Assembly (NCBI GenBank): GCA_023389155.1
Contig: JAEWEV010000014.1
Span: 1-44,109, forward strand
Length of the DNA: 44,109 nt
Direction: 5' to 3'
Source of the DNA: Pseudomonadota bacterium
GTDB lineage: Bacteria > Pseudomonadota > Gammaproteobacteria > Burkholderiales > Burkholderiaceae_B
How positions within the stretch are numbered: position 1 is the first letter of the stretch; every line of letters starts with the position of its first letter. Shown piece after piece: positions 25,983 through 34,655 of this stretch. The notes beneath the pieces were generated by a model. The model was not told the origin of the DNA. It did no database searches and was given only the letters and a program-made list of their open reading frames with translations. Made by a program: the position numbers and the translations under genes.

Positions 25983-26153
25983 GAATATCCTCTGTGATCC
26001 CATGGATCTGGGGCGTACTTTTGCAGCCACGGCCCGTATTTTAAAAAATAAACGCTCCAGACACGGAAGTATAAACCTCAAACGTGAATTTAGGCATTTT
26101 TTGCCCTAGCAATTATACAATAGAGGACGAATCTTTTTTTGCCGGAACCCCTT

Positions 26154-26777
26154 GTGTCAATATTACATCGCGCCTCGTTTTACACTTCAGCCGCCCGGCT
26201 CGACCAGTTGCCGCCGCCCGGCGCCCCTGAAGTCTGTTTTGTAGGACGCTCCAATGCCGGCAAATCCTCTGCCATCAACGTGCTGACCAACCAGAAACGA
26301 CTGGCGTTTTCAAGCAAGACACCCGGGCGTACGCGCCTTATCAACCTTTTCGGCATTCCCGATCCGCTGGATCCGGAGCAGCCACTAGGCTTTCTGACCG
26401 ACCTGCCCGGCTACGGCTACGCGTCGGTGGCCAGGGACGCGCGCGAAGAGTGGGCCGAAGTCCTGGGCGCCTATCTGCGCCAACGAACGTCTCTGGCCGG
26501 GGTCGTCCTGCTGATTGATATCCGCCGCGGCGTGACCGATCTGGACCGACGACTGGCCAACTGGATCGCCCCCTCTGGCAAACCGGTGCTGGCGCTGCTG
26601 ACCAAGGCAGACAAACTGCCTTACGGGCAACGCATCAAGGCGGTGTTTGCCGTCAAGAAAGAACTGGCCGATATCGGTGCGCTTAATGCCGTGCCGTTTT
26701 CCGCCACCCAGCGCATCGGTCTGGAAGAAGCCGATAACAGTATCGTGAACTGGATTTCACCGCAGATCGTGCCCTGA
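26154..26777 (+). CDS. engB: Ribosome biogenesis GTP-binding protein EngB (YihA/YsxC)
   Basis: An essential TRAFAC GTPase that helps assemble the large ribosomal subunit. 207 residues from GTG 26154, giving MSILHRASFYTSAARLDQLP, the usual betaproteobacterial start. An upstream in-frame TTG (26139) would add five residues and is less likely. G1 is GRSNAGKS (31-38), G2 around KTPGRTRLIN, G3 DLPGYG and G4 TKAD. Divergent from cytochrome c4, with AT-rich promoter sequence between; hemB follows about 108 bases downstream, an order shared with related genera. Confidence 0.93.
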   Translation: MSILHRASFYTSAARLDQLPPPGAPEVCFVGRSNAGKSSAINVLTNQKRLAFSSKTPGRTRLINLFGIPDPLDPEQPLGFLTDLPGYGYASVARDAREEWAEVLGAYLRQRTSLAGVVLLIDIRRGVTDLDRRLANWIAPSGKPVLALLTKADKLPYGQRIKAVFAVKKELADIGALNAVPFSATQRIGLEEADNSIVNWISPQIVP

Positions 26778-26885
26778 CTGCCACTTTTTTCTGGCCTTGC
26801 CACTGAACTTTTGGGCCACAGACGACTCTGAATGAGCAATATCCCGGCGCTCCATCAGGCGCCCTCTTGCAACACGGACAATACC

Positions 26886-27899
26886 ATGACTTCAATTATT
26901 ACCGCCGATTTTCCTGCCTCACGCCCCCGTCGAAACCGCCGTGACGACTTCTCGCGCCGGCTGGTTCAGGAAAATGTACTGACCGTCAATGACCTGATCT
27001 ACCCGGTCTTTCTGAAAGAAGGCAAAGGAATCACGGAAGCCGTGGCGTCCATGCCTGGCGTGAACCGCTACAGTCCCGATACACTTCTGGCCGTGGCCGA
27101 GACCTGTGTTTCACTGGGTATTCCGGTCATGGCGCTGTTTCCTTCCATTGATCCTGATCTGAAAACGCCAGACGGCATTGCCGCCACGCACGAAGACGGC
27201 CTGATCCCGCGTACTATCGCCTTGCTGAAAAAGGAGTTCCCGGAACTGGGTATCTTGTGTGATGTAGCCCTGGATCCCTACACCAGCCACGGCCAGGACG
27301 GCTTGCTGGATGACAATGGTTACGTACTGAACGATGAGACCACCGAGATCCTGCTGCAACAGGCGCTAGCCCAGGCGCGCGCCGGTGCCGATTATGTGGC
27401 CCCCAGCGATATGATGGATGGACGCATCGGGGCCATACGCCAGGCCCTGGAAAAGGAAAAACTCATTTACACCCGCATCATGGCCTATTCCGCCAAATAC
27501 GCCAGTGCATTCTACGGCCCGTTCCGCGATGCGGTCGGTTCGGCAAGCAATCTGGGCAAGTCCAACAAAATGACGTACCAGATGGACCCGGCCAACCGCA
27601 ATGAAGCCTTACGCGAAATCGCAGCCGATATTCGTGAAGGGGCCGATATGGTCATGGTCAAGCCCGGTATGCCGTACCTGGATATTGTGCGGGATGTGAA
27701 GGATATGTTCCGCGTTCCCACCTATGCCTACCAGGTCAGCGGCGAGTATGCCATGATCAAGGCCGCCGCGCAGAACGGCTGGCTGGATCACGACAAGGTG
27801 ATGATGGAGTCACTTATGTGCTTCAAACGCGCGGGCGCCGACGGCATTCTGACGTACTTTTCGATTGATGCTGCGAAGATCCTGACGGGGCGCCAATAA
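26886..27899 (+). CDS. hemB: Delta-aminolevulinic acid dehydratase (porphobilinogen synthase)
   Basis: HemB condenses two 5-aminolevulinate molecules to porphobilinogen in haem synthesis. 337 residues from ATG 26886; an ATG at 26832 would add 18 residues (MSNIPALHQAP...) that do not look conserved. Neither start has a good ribosome-binding site. The two Schiff-base lysines are Lys204 (YSAKYAS) and Lys259 (MVKPGMPYLD). The metal-site segment reads DVALDPYTSHGQDG, without the cysteines of zinc enzymes, so this is the Mg-dependent type seen in Pseudomonas. It supports the cytochrome genes nearby. The 255-base gap to galU holds no gene, only GGGTTGACC/ACGGGTTG-like imperfect repeats. Confidence 0.95.
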   Translation: MTSIITADFPASRPRRNRRDDFSRRLVQENVLTVNDLIYPVFLKEGKGITEAVASMPGVNRYSPDTLLAVAETCVSLGIPVMALFPSIDPDLKTPDGIAATHEDGLIPRTIALLKKEFPELGILCDVALDPYTSHGQDGLLDDNGYVLNDETTEILLQQALAQARAGADYVAPSDMMDGRIGAIRQALEKEKLIYTRIMAYSAKYASAFYGPFRDAVGSASNLGKSNKMTYQMDPANRNEALREIAADIREGADMVMVKPGMPYLDIVRDVKDMFRVPTYAYQVSGEYAMIKAAAQNGWLDHDKVMMESLMCFKRAGADGILTYFSIDAAKILTGRQ

Positions 27900-28154
27900 G
27901 CGGGACGTGGGAATGCAGTTGGGAGTGCGTGCGTCGCGTGAACCGCGGCCGGCAGATGAACGGATTTACCGGTGTGAGCGCTGCTGGGTTGACCCGATCA
28001 ACGGATGACAAGTTAACGGGTTGGAATACTTGCGGGCTGACGGGATAGCGGGAAGGCAGCGTTCCTGGGTTCCTGGCTGCCGCACCGCCTGAATACGAAT
28101 ACGCCAGGCGTGCGCCTGTAAGTGCTTTGCCTGGCTCCCTATTGCCTTGAACGT

Positions 28155-28991
28155 TTACAGCTTGAACCCGTGGTATTTCTGGCCCAGCGCCACCGTTGCT
28201 GCGAAAAAACCTGCCTTGCTGCCACAGTCGTAACGCACGCCATCGTAGGCGAAACCAAAGACATTGCGGCTTTTGAGCAATGCAGCGATACCATCGGTGA
28301 GCTGGATTTCGCCACCCGCCCCCTTGCCGATATGGCGCAGGCATTCAAAAATTTCCGGTTCCAGAATATAGCGACCAACGACGGCCTTGTCTGAAGGCGC
28401 ATCCTCGGGCTTGGGTTTTTCCACGATACTGGAAATCTGGATGGTGTTGGATGACACCGATTTTCCGGCGATGATCCCGTATTTGCTGGCATCTTCACGA
28501 TTGATGCTCTGGATACCCAGGACGCTGCCGTTGTTGGCATGGGCGGCCTGTATCAGCTGCTGGGTGACCGCTACATCGGCGTCGATCAGATCGTCGGCCA
28601 GCAGGACGGCGAAAGGTTCATTGCCGACTACCGGTTCTGCACACAGTACCGCGTGCCCAAGGCCCAGGGGCGCTGGCTGGCGGATGTAAATACAGTTCAC
28701 ATTGGACGGAATGACCTGCCGGACCTGCTCAAGCATTTCCTGCTTGCCCTTTTCTTCCAGTTCGGATTCAAGCTCCGGCATGGAGTCAAAATGGTCTTCG
28801 ATGGCGCGCTTGTGCCTACCGGTAATGAAAATCAGATCCGTAATTCCTGCCTTGACAGCTTCTTCCACTGCGTATTGAATCAGCGGCTTGTCTACCACCG
28901 GCAGCATCTCTTTGGGCATGGCCTTGGTGGCCGGCAAAAAGCGGGTGCCCAGGCCTGCAACAGGAAAGACAGCTTTACGGATCGGATTCAT
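28155..28991 (-). CDS. galU: UTP-glucose-1-phosphate uridylyltransferase
   Basis: GalU makes UDP-glucose from glucose-1-phosphate and UTP, for LPS, capsule and osmoprotectants. The 278-residue protein has the nucleotide-binding signature GLGTRFLPATKAMPKEML near the N-terminus, VDKPLIQYAVEEA, and LADDLID for the metal-binding aspartates. The overall size is right for bacterial GalU. It begins with ATG 28991, 53 bases downstream of the rmlC stop, so the two may share a transcript. Its gene end overlaps no neighbour. Confidence 0.96.
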   Translation of the reverse strand: MNPIRKAVFPVAGLGTRFLPATKAMPKEMLPVVDKPLIQYAVEEAVKAGITDLIFITGRHKRAIEDHFDSMPELESELEEKGKQEMLEQVRQVIPSNVNCIYIRQPAPLGLGHAVLCAEPVVGNEPFAVLLADDLIDADVAVTQQLIQAAHANNGSVLGIQSINREDASKYGIIAGKSVSSNTIQISSIVEKPKPEDAPSDKAVVGRYILEPEIFECLRHIGKGAGGEIQLTDGIAALLKSRNVFGFAYDGVRYDCGSKAGFFAATVALGQKYHGFKL

Positions 28992-29044
28992 GTAGACCTC
29001 ATTAATATTTCGAATGGACCTATTTTATGATAATCCCCGTGCCA

Positions 29045-29599
29045 TCAGGGGTATAAGTCCTGCAAGTTCGCAAAGACCGGGTGATGGCGATCCCTTTCGG
29101 CCAGCACCCGCTGTTCCCGCGGAATCTGCCAGTCAATACTGAGTTGCGGGTCATCATAGGCCAGCCCGCGCTCATGGTTGGGCGAGTAATGCGCATCGAC
29201 CTTGTATGAGAATATGGCCTGCTCGCTCAGGACCGCAAAGCCATGCGCAAACCCCGCGGGAATGAAAAGCATCTGCTTGCGCACGCCGTCCAGCTCAATC
29301 TGCAAAGACTGGCCGAAGGTATCACTGCTCTTGCGCAGATCAACAATCACATCCAGCACCCTGCCGGCAACCACGCGTACTAGCTTATTCTGCGCATAAG
29401 GCGGCAACTGGTAATGCAAGCCGCGGATCACGCCATACGACGACAGGGATTCGTTGTCCTGCAGAAAACGCAGGGGGCGACCCAGCGCATCGTCCATCAC
29501 CTGCTGCCGGTAGGTTTCCAGAAAATAGCCGCGCGTGTCACTGTACACCTGAGGGGTCAGGAGCAGGACATCGGGAATGACCAGGCGTTCTGTTTTCAT
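29045..29599 (-). CDS. rfbC: dTDP-4-dehydrorhamnose 3,5-epimerase
   Basis: RmlC/RfbC epimerises dTDP-4-keto-6-deoxyglucose at C3 and C5, the third step to dTDP-L-rhamnose. The 184-residue cupin protein starts MKTERLVIPDVLLLTPQVY and contains RGLHYQ with the catalytic histidine, KLVRVVAGRVLDVIVDLR, and PAGFAHGF. It is divergent from rfbB, with 161 bases between starts, instead of lying in the usual rmlBDAC order. rmlA and rmlD are not in this window. It is followed by galU on the same strand. Confidence 0.95.
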   Translation of the reverse strand: MKTERLVIPDVLLLTPQVYSDTRGYFLETYRQQVMDDALGRPLRFLQDNESLSSYGVIRGLHYQLPPYAQNKLVRVVAGRVLDVIVDLRKSSDTFGQSLQIELDGVRKQMLFIPAGFAHGFAVLSEQAIFSYKVDAHYSPNHERGLAYDDPQLSIDWQIPREQRVLAERDRHHPVFANLQDLYP

Positions 29600-29760
29600 A
29601 CGTGTCCGGGAGAGTGTCGCAGGATTATGTCTGGCTGATTATAGCGGATGGCTGAACAGGGCAACTGGTTGTGGCTGGGCTTGATCGGGTCACCCGCCCC
29701 GTGGGGATTTGCGTCCTGTTATGATTGACCACTCAAATTCCAAGGAATGACTCACCCATT

Positions 29761-30846
29761 ATGGCATCTCTGCTTGTTACCGGCGGCGCGGGCTTTATCG
29801 GCGCAAATTTCGTTCATTACTGGCTGGAAACCCACCCCAACGACACGGTCGTCGTGCTGGATGCGCTGACCTACGCGGGTAATCTGCAGAGTCTTGCAAC
29901 GGTCCAGAGACATCCTGCTTTCACTTTCGTTCACGGCAACATCTGCAATACGGACAAGGTCATTGCCCTGCTGCGTGAGCACCGGATCAACACGATCGTG
30001 CATTTTGCGGCAGAAAGCCATGTTGACCGATCCATACAGGGGCCCGACACCTTCATCCAGACCAACATCACGGGTACCTACAGCCTGCTCAAGGCGGCAC
30101 GCCAGGCCTGGCTTGAAGCACCGGCGCTGAAGAACCAACCGCCTGTCCCGCACCGCTTCCACCACGTGAGTACCGATGAGGTGTTTGGCAGCCTGCAGGA
30201 AGGCGATCCGGCGTTCACCGAAACCACCCCGTACGCACCCAGCTCCCCCTATTCGGCCAGCAAGGCGGCAGCCGATCATCTGGTGCGGGCGTTTCACCAG
30301 ACCTATGGGCTTGCCACCACACTCAGCCGGTGTTCAAACAATTATGGTCCCTATCACTACCCTGAAAAACTTATCCCACTTGCCCTGACGCAGATCCTTC
30401 ACGATCGGCCTGTTCCCGTATTTGGCGATGGGCAGCAGATACGTGACTGGCTGTATGTGCTGGATCACGTACGCGCCATCGATGCCATTCTCTCGAAGGG
30501 TCAGCCAGGAGAAACCTGGAACGTGGGCGGACGCAATGAAATGACAAATGTGAAACTTCTGCAGCAACTGTGCGCGGTGGTCGATCAGGTCTTTGCCACA
30601 AGACCCGAATTGCAGCATCGCTTTGCGCAGGCAACAGCTGCACGAGCGGGCAAGTCCGCATCTCTGCTTCAACACGTGCAGGACCGACCCGGCCACGACC
30701 GGCGTTACGCCATGAATGCGACAAAAATTGAACAGGAACTCGGCTTTGTTGCGCGCGAGCCATTCGAGACCGGCCTTGCCAGAACCGTAGACTGGTTTCT
30801 GGACAACGAAGCGTGGTGGCGTCCGGCAATATCACAGTTGAAATAG
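29761..30846 (+). CDS. rfbB: dTDP-glucose 4,6-dehydratase
   Basis: RmlB/RfbB converts dTDP-glucose to dTDP-4-keto-6-deoxyglucose using bound NAD. 361 residues from ATG 29761 (a TTG at 29725 is open but not family-like). The extended SDR motifs are clear: TGGAGFIG at the N-terminus, STDEVFGS with the catalytic Asp-Glu, and YSASKAA with the catalytic Tyr-xxx-Lys. GRNEMTNVKLLQQLC and RPGHDRRYAMN near the C-terminus are the substrate-binding parts. It is divergent from rfbC. The 274-base gap downstream to the DUF1501 gene shows no gene and no terminator. Confidence 0.95.
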   Translation: MASLLVTGGAGFIGANFVHYWLETHPNDTVVVLDALTYAGNLQSLATVQRHPAFTFVHGNICNTDKVIALLREHRINTIVHFAAESHVDRSIQGPDTFIQTNITGTYSLLKAARQAWLEAPALKNQPPVPHRFHHVSTDEVFGSLQEGDPAFTETTPYAPSSPYSASKAAADHLVRAFHQTYGLATTLSRCSNNYGPYHYPEKLIPLALTQILHDRPVPVFGDGQQIRDWLYVLDHVRAIDAILSKGQPGETWNVGGRNEMTNVKLLQQLCAVVDQVFATRPELQHRFAQATAARAGKSASLLQHVQDRPGHDRRYAMNATKIEQELGFVAREPFETGLARTVDWFLDNEAWWRPAISQLK

Positions 30847-31120
30847 AATCGTCGTGACAGCGCAACACCGCCAAGAGTCGGAATCGTTGCCATATCACTG
30901 GGATACCATGCGTATCTTCTCACAACGGCATTGGCAGGACACATTAGCGCGTTAAAACGCCTCGCGATATTGCGAGATGAGGCTTGGCGCCAGTTCGGTA
31001 TATTTTGCAGTCGCAACTTCTGTCGATTTCCTTCGTGCATCATCACGCGCTGTTTCCAGCATGCCTGCCGGGATCAACAACATTGCCGGCAACCGGGCCG
31101 ACAATTACATTTGCGATCAC

Positions 31121-32308
31121 TCAGATCATTTTGATCGTTGAGGCTTTCGACGAAGGAAATATCTTTTGCACCTGGCCGTTATTCAAACCATAAATCTGCC
31201 TGAATAAACCGCCGAGCACATCGCGCGAGTTGTTGAGTACTTTGTAGTCCCGCTCTTCGTTCAGCGCTGCAATACTGACGTCGGTCTGTTCGCCCAGGAT
31301 TTTTCCGCCATTGATCGCACCACCCAGCACCCAGTGCACGGATCCATGGCCATGATCGGTGCCGCCACTGCCGTTCTCGCGGAAGGTACGGCCAAATTCA
31401 GACATGACGTAGACCACGGTCTTTTTCCACTGGGGGCCCATTTCCTCTGCAAAGGTTTGCAGGCCACTGCCCAGGCTCTTGAACTGATTGGCGAGCATAC
31501 CCGTTGACCCGCCCTGGCTGTAGTGCGTATCCCACCTGCCGATATCCAAAAAACCCAGGCTGTATTTGTCTTTCATCAGGGTGGCCATGCGCTTGACCTG
31601 AAGATCAAACCCTTTGGCACTGATGGCATTTCTGCTGGCAGCTTCTTTCTCTTTTTCAAACTCTGCGAGCATCATCCTGTGATTGGCAATCCCTTCGGCC
31701 ACGACATCACCCTGTTTGGTGCCTTTGTACATCTCTTCCAGCAGAGATATCTGGTCATCTTTGTAAACGGATTTCCCTGAACTCGTCAGACCAATCAGCG
31801 GGATTCTGGACGGCCCCTGCATGATCAGCGGATTGTTATTGGTAAAAGAAACCGGGTCGACCTTGGCACCAAGCACGCCGGCAAGACGATTCAGAAACCC
31901 CGAGCCATAAGACCGCTTGCCATTGGCTGGCTGGCCGCTTTCCATCAGGTCCTGGGTCTCAAAATGGCTGCGAGACATGTCTTCGGTACCCGCAAAAGGA
32001 ATAAAGGATATCTGCTTCCGCTCCCACATGGGCAACAATGTTTCCTCAAACACTGGATGCAGGGCCCAATTGTTGTCTAGTTTCAAGGCAGCGCCTTCTT
32101 CGCTGCCCGGCTGTGCGATGGCGATGCGCGGCCTTGTTTCGTAATAGTCGTCGCTGGTATACGGCACCAGAAAATTGCAGGCATCATATGCGCCACGCAG
32201 GAAAATTACCAGTGTTTTGATGTCCGTACTTTCCGCGGCAAACAGCTGGCTGCTGTTCACAGTCAGCGGAAACAGCATGCCGGCAGCAAGAAAATCGCGT
32301 CTGTTCAT
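31121..32308 (-). CDS. DUF1501 exported protein with Tat signal
   Basis: A 395-residue protein of unknown function in the DUF1501 family, which is related to alkaline phosphatase/sulfatase-fold proteins. From ATG 32308 it starts MNRRDFLAAG, a twin-arginine (RRxFL) signal followed by a hydrophobic stretch, so export through Tat is expected. Family features are LVIFLRGAYDACNFLVPY near the mature N-terminus, SRSHFETQDLMESG, and GGTDHGHGS late in the protein with histidines suited to metal binding. The ATG overlaps the DUF1800 stop in ATGA with GGGAG nine bases upstream. ATG 32332 would add eight residues before the signal. No enzyme activity is established; the usual partner is DUF1800. Confidence 0.88.
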   Translation of the reverse strand: MNRRDFLAAGMLFPLTVNSSQLFAAESTDIKTLVIFLRGAYDACNFLVPYTSDDYYETRPRIAIAQPGSEEGAALKLDNNWALHPVFEETLLPMWERKQISFIPFAGTEDMSRSHFETQDLMESGQPANGKRSYGSGFLNRLAGVLGAKVDPVSFTNNNPLIMQGPSRIPLIGLTSSGKSVYKDDQISLLEEMYKGTKQGDVVAEGIANHRMMLAEFEKEKEAASRNAISAKGFDLQVKRMATLMKDKYSLGFLDIGRWDTHYSQGGSTGMLANQFKSLGSGLQTFAEEMGPQWKKTVVYVMSEFGRTFRENGSGGTDHGHGSVHWVLGGAINGGKILGEQTDVSIAALNEERDYKVLNNSRDVLGGLFRQIYGLNNGQVQKIFPSSKASTIKMI

Positions 32309-33843
32309 TTTATAAACTCCCTGTTCATCCATTCAGGTGAGGAAAAGAGCATGGCATCCCATAAAACCTGATTCTTTCCTGTCTTGGCCAGCACATCTCG
32401 CGTTTTTTGCGACAGATGCGGCTGGATATTCTGTTCAAAGAATGCATTGCGCAACCGTGGAACGGCTCCTTTTATCTTCCCTGAATCATCCCCATACTGG
32501 AAAAATTTCGACGAGCCACTACTCAAGAAACGTACTGCTTCAAAACGTTTAAAAAGCTGGCTGGAACCATCCCACATATTTTTTTGCATGGAATAGCCGT
32601 CGGGCGTGACGCGGCGGTAGAGTCCCTGTCCCAGGCGATCCAGATAGTAGGCAATCGACCCGTAGTTCTGCAATTGCCTGTCCTCGTATGCCAGGCGCGC
32701 GGTCGATACAACCACTTCCATCGGGCTGCGGAACTTGGATTTAAGCGAGGCCTGAAACTCACTGCTTTTGAAAAGCGTTTCGAGCGTCTGCGAAATATCA
32801 CCGTCAGTTTTCAGAAAGCGGTCGCTCATGGCCTTAATTAGCGTGGTTGGAGGCTTGTCCCCGACAAAGTACTGCGCAAGCTTAGTGCTGATGTGTTTGG
32901 CCGTCGCTGGCTGCGTAGCCAGCAAATCCGCCAGCGCTTTGATCTCAGTCCAACCGGTTCCCTTTATCGTTTTGCCAAGCACTGTCTTGCTTCCAAAATC
33001 ATGATCACGTGGAAAGAATTGAACCCCGTTTTTCCGGAAAAATCCCTTTTTGGCTTTCTTATTCAGTTTTGGCGGTCGGGGATTGAAATTGACACTGATC
33101 CCCGTCAGGATCCGCGCTACTTCCGTAATATCTTTTTGTGTGTAGCCGCTGCCAACCCCCAGCGTATGCAGCTCCATCAGCTCACGGGCATAGTTTTCAT
33201 TAGGCTTGCCTTTTTTATTTTTTGACGCATCAAGATAATCAAGCATAGCCGGATGCGTCATGGTGGCCAGCAGCAAATCCCTGAATTTTCCCAGCGTGTG
33301 AGGCCTAATGGCATTGTCTTCGTAGTCACCCACCTGGAAACGGATATGCGCCTTACTGGAGAATACGGAAAAATGGTTTTGCCAGAACCAGGCCATTTGC
33401 TCTTTCAATTGCCATGGAGAATAAATGGCACGGATCAGGTGTCGCCGCTTGGCCACTGCCAGCACCTTGTTTCCTTCGATACGAATCTTGGTGTTGAACT
33501 CGGAACGTTTTTTCTGATTCTTCTCTTTTTTGACAAACTCCTGACGACGCACGGTCACATCCGCCATGACCTCGTTCATATCTACCACATTTCTGGCCAG
33601 ATTGGCCTCTGTTGCCTTATCCAGGACGTCCCTGGCAGGAGGATTCAACTGTTGCTCCAGAAACTTGTCACGCCCCAGTTCTTCGTATTTCGCGGCGGTC
33701 TGCTTGTTCACGCCATACGTGACGCGACTGAGCCACGCCAGATCCTCTGCGGACAAAGCCGCCAGCGCTATACCCGGACACGAGAGCAGCACCATGACGG
33801 CAAGAAGCATCGACGCAAAGCTGCGTGTGAGACAGCGAAACAT
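32305..33843 (-). CDS. DUF1800 exported protein
   Basis: A 512-residue protein of the DUF1800 family, function unknown. From ATG 33843 it has a Sec signal peptide (MFRCLTRSFASMLLAVMVLL...) ending near ALA-ALS. The mature part starts with EDLAWLSRVTYGVNKQT, the usual N-terminal helix. Further landmarks are MAWFWQNHFSVFSSKA, NENYARELMELHTLGVGSGYTQKDI and MQKNMWDGSSQLF. The frame is open up to 33963, but those residues precede the signal peptide and look non-coding. It is translationally coupled to DUF1501 (ATGA overlap). The strict pairing of these two families in many bacteria suggests a joint periplasmic or surface role. Confidence 0.88.
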   Translation of the reverse strand: MFRCLTRSFASMLLAVMVLLSCPGIALAALSAEDLAWLSRVTYGVNKQTAAKYEELGRDKFLEQQLNPPARDVLDKATEANLARNVVDMNEVMADVTVRRQEFVKKEKNQKKRSEFNTKIRIEGNKVLAVAKRRHLIRAIYSPWQLKEQMAWFWQNHFSVFSSKAHIRFQVGDYEDNAIRPHTLGKFRDLLLATMTHPAMLDYLDASKNKKGKPNENYARELMELHTLGVGSGYTQKDITEVARILTGISVNFNPRPPKLNKKAKKGFFRKNGVQFFPRDHDFGSKTVLGKTIKGTGWTEIKALADLLATQPATAKHISTKLAQYFVGDKPPTTLIKAMSDRFLKTDGDISQTLETLFKSSEFQASLKSKFRSPMEVVVSTARLAYEDRQLQNYGSIAYYLDRLGQGLYRRVTPDGYSMQKNMWDGSSQLFKRFEAVRFLSSGSSKFFQYGDDSGKIKGAVPRLRNAFFEQNIQPHLSQKTRDVLAKTGKNQVLWDAMLFSSPEWMNREFIK

Positions 33844-33956
33844 TGCGTTCGCGATCCCGGGTATCCTGCGGCCGCCTACAGCAGGTGAGCCTATTTCACT
33901 TGTGTTTGCGGGTCGAACCGAATTTTTGGCTAAGACAATTGTCATGAACATCTCTG

Positions 33957-34151
33957 TCAACATTGGGAATCATCGCGCTTATGCAAACGAGTCAGAACAA
34001 ATTCTAGTGTAGCGAGCGCCACGGCACCATTTACAAATTGAAAGCGGGTGAAACGAGGGTCTTGTGACAGATTATTAGCGCAACGTTCAAATGCGTCGTT
34101 AGCCATCCAAACCCACCCTTTACCGCTCAAATAAATCATCGCCAATGTCAC
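33957..34151 (-). CDS. Possible small hypothetical protein upstream of DUF1800
   Basis: A 64-residue frame from ATG 34151, not recognised. It reads MTLAMIYLSGKGWVWMANDA and onward, without low-complexity or obvious shadow character, as no gene lies opposite. It has one Cys pair (positions ~24 and 64) and a weakly hydrophobic middle (FVNGAVALATLEFVLT). Its stop overlaps the far end of the DUF1800 open frame (ATGTTGA). No good ribosome-binding site was seen. It could be a real first gene of the DUF1800-DUF1501 unit or chance. Confidence 0.3.
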   Translation of the reverse strand: MTLAMIYLSGKGWVWMANDAFERCANNLSQDPRFTRFQFVNGAVALATLEFVLTRLHKRDDSQC

Positions 34152-34351
34152 GAATCTCTGGTCTGCCGCAGAGTCTTTCGCGGCAACCCCGAAACCGCTA
34201 GCTGTGCCCGCACAACCCGATACCTTTTAACCGTCCGCCAATACCAGGAATGACAGGTCATGACGCCGCTACGCACGCCAAGTATCTGGCCCATGTTCCC
34301 GGATTTGTATTACTATATCGGGAATGCTTTTTCATAGTCAGGGGAAATGAG

Positions 34352-34618
34352 ATGAAAGTGATGATCACGTACGACCGTCGTCTGCTGGGTACCCGATTTA
34401 CCAAGTTAAAGCAGTTGATTGATGAACATTTCCCCAGCCGCTGGCACTGCTATGATTCAAGCTATATTGTGTCAACCAGTCTGGGGGTCACGCAGGTACG
34501 CGAACTCTTGCTTCCTGCCCTTGACACCAACGACAGTCTCCTGGTCATCGAGCTGGGAAATAAATGGGCTGGCATCGGACTTTCGGAAAAAAACCGCAGC
34601 TGGCTTGATCTGGACTGA
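34352..34618 (+). CDS. SinR-family, Cas2-like small protein (orphan)
   Basis: An 88-residue protein from ATG 34352 with AGGGGAAATGAG just upstream; the frame is open to 34250 but the internal start fits. MKVMITYDRRLLGTRFTKLK and the later DSSYIVSTS and DTNDSLLVIELGNKWAG segments match the pattern I recall for SinR-like proteins, which share the Cas2 ferredoxin-like fold (beta strand ending in YD, then helix, then W/S-x-IV strand). No CRISPR array, cas1 or other cas gene lies in the window. Cas2-fold proteins can be nucleases or toxins (VapD), but this subgroup has no established activity. It is convergent with the LysR gene and divergent from the DUF1800 unit. Confidence 0.6.
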   Translation: MKVMITYDRRLLGTRFTKLKQLIDEHFPSRWHCYDSSYIVSTSLGVTQVRELLLPALDTNDSLLVIELGNKWAGIGLSEKNRSWLDLD

Positions 34619-34655
34619 ATCCTCTCTTTATCCTGCCTTGTCATCCGGCGTGTTT

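Noticed and set aside
30847..31120. Short open frames on both strands between rfbB and DUF1501
   Set aside because: Cys- and Arg-rich random-looking translations, no ribosome-binding sites, partly overlapping rfbB.
33253..33888. 211-codon plus-strand frame opposite DUF1800
   Set aside because: Shadow frame; it crosses the DUF1800 signal-peptide region and has no family resemblance.
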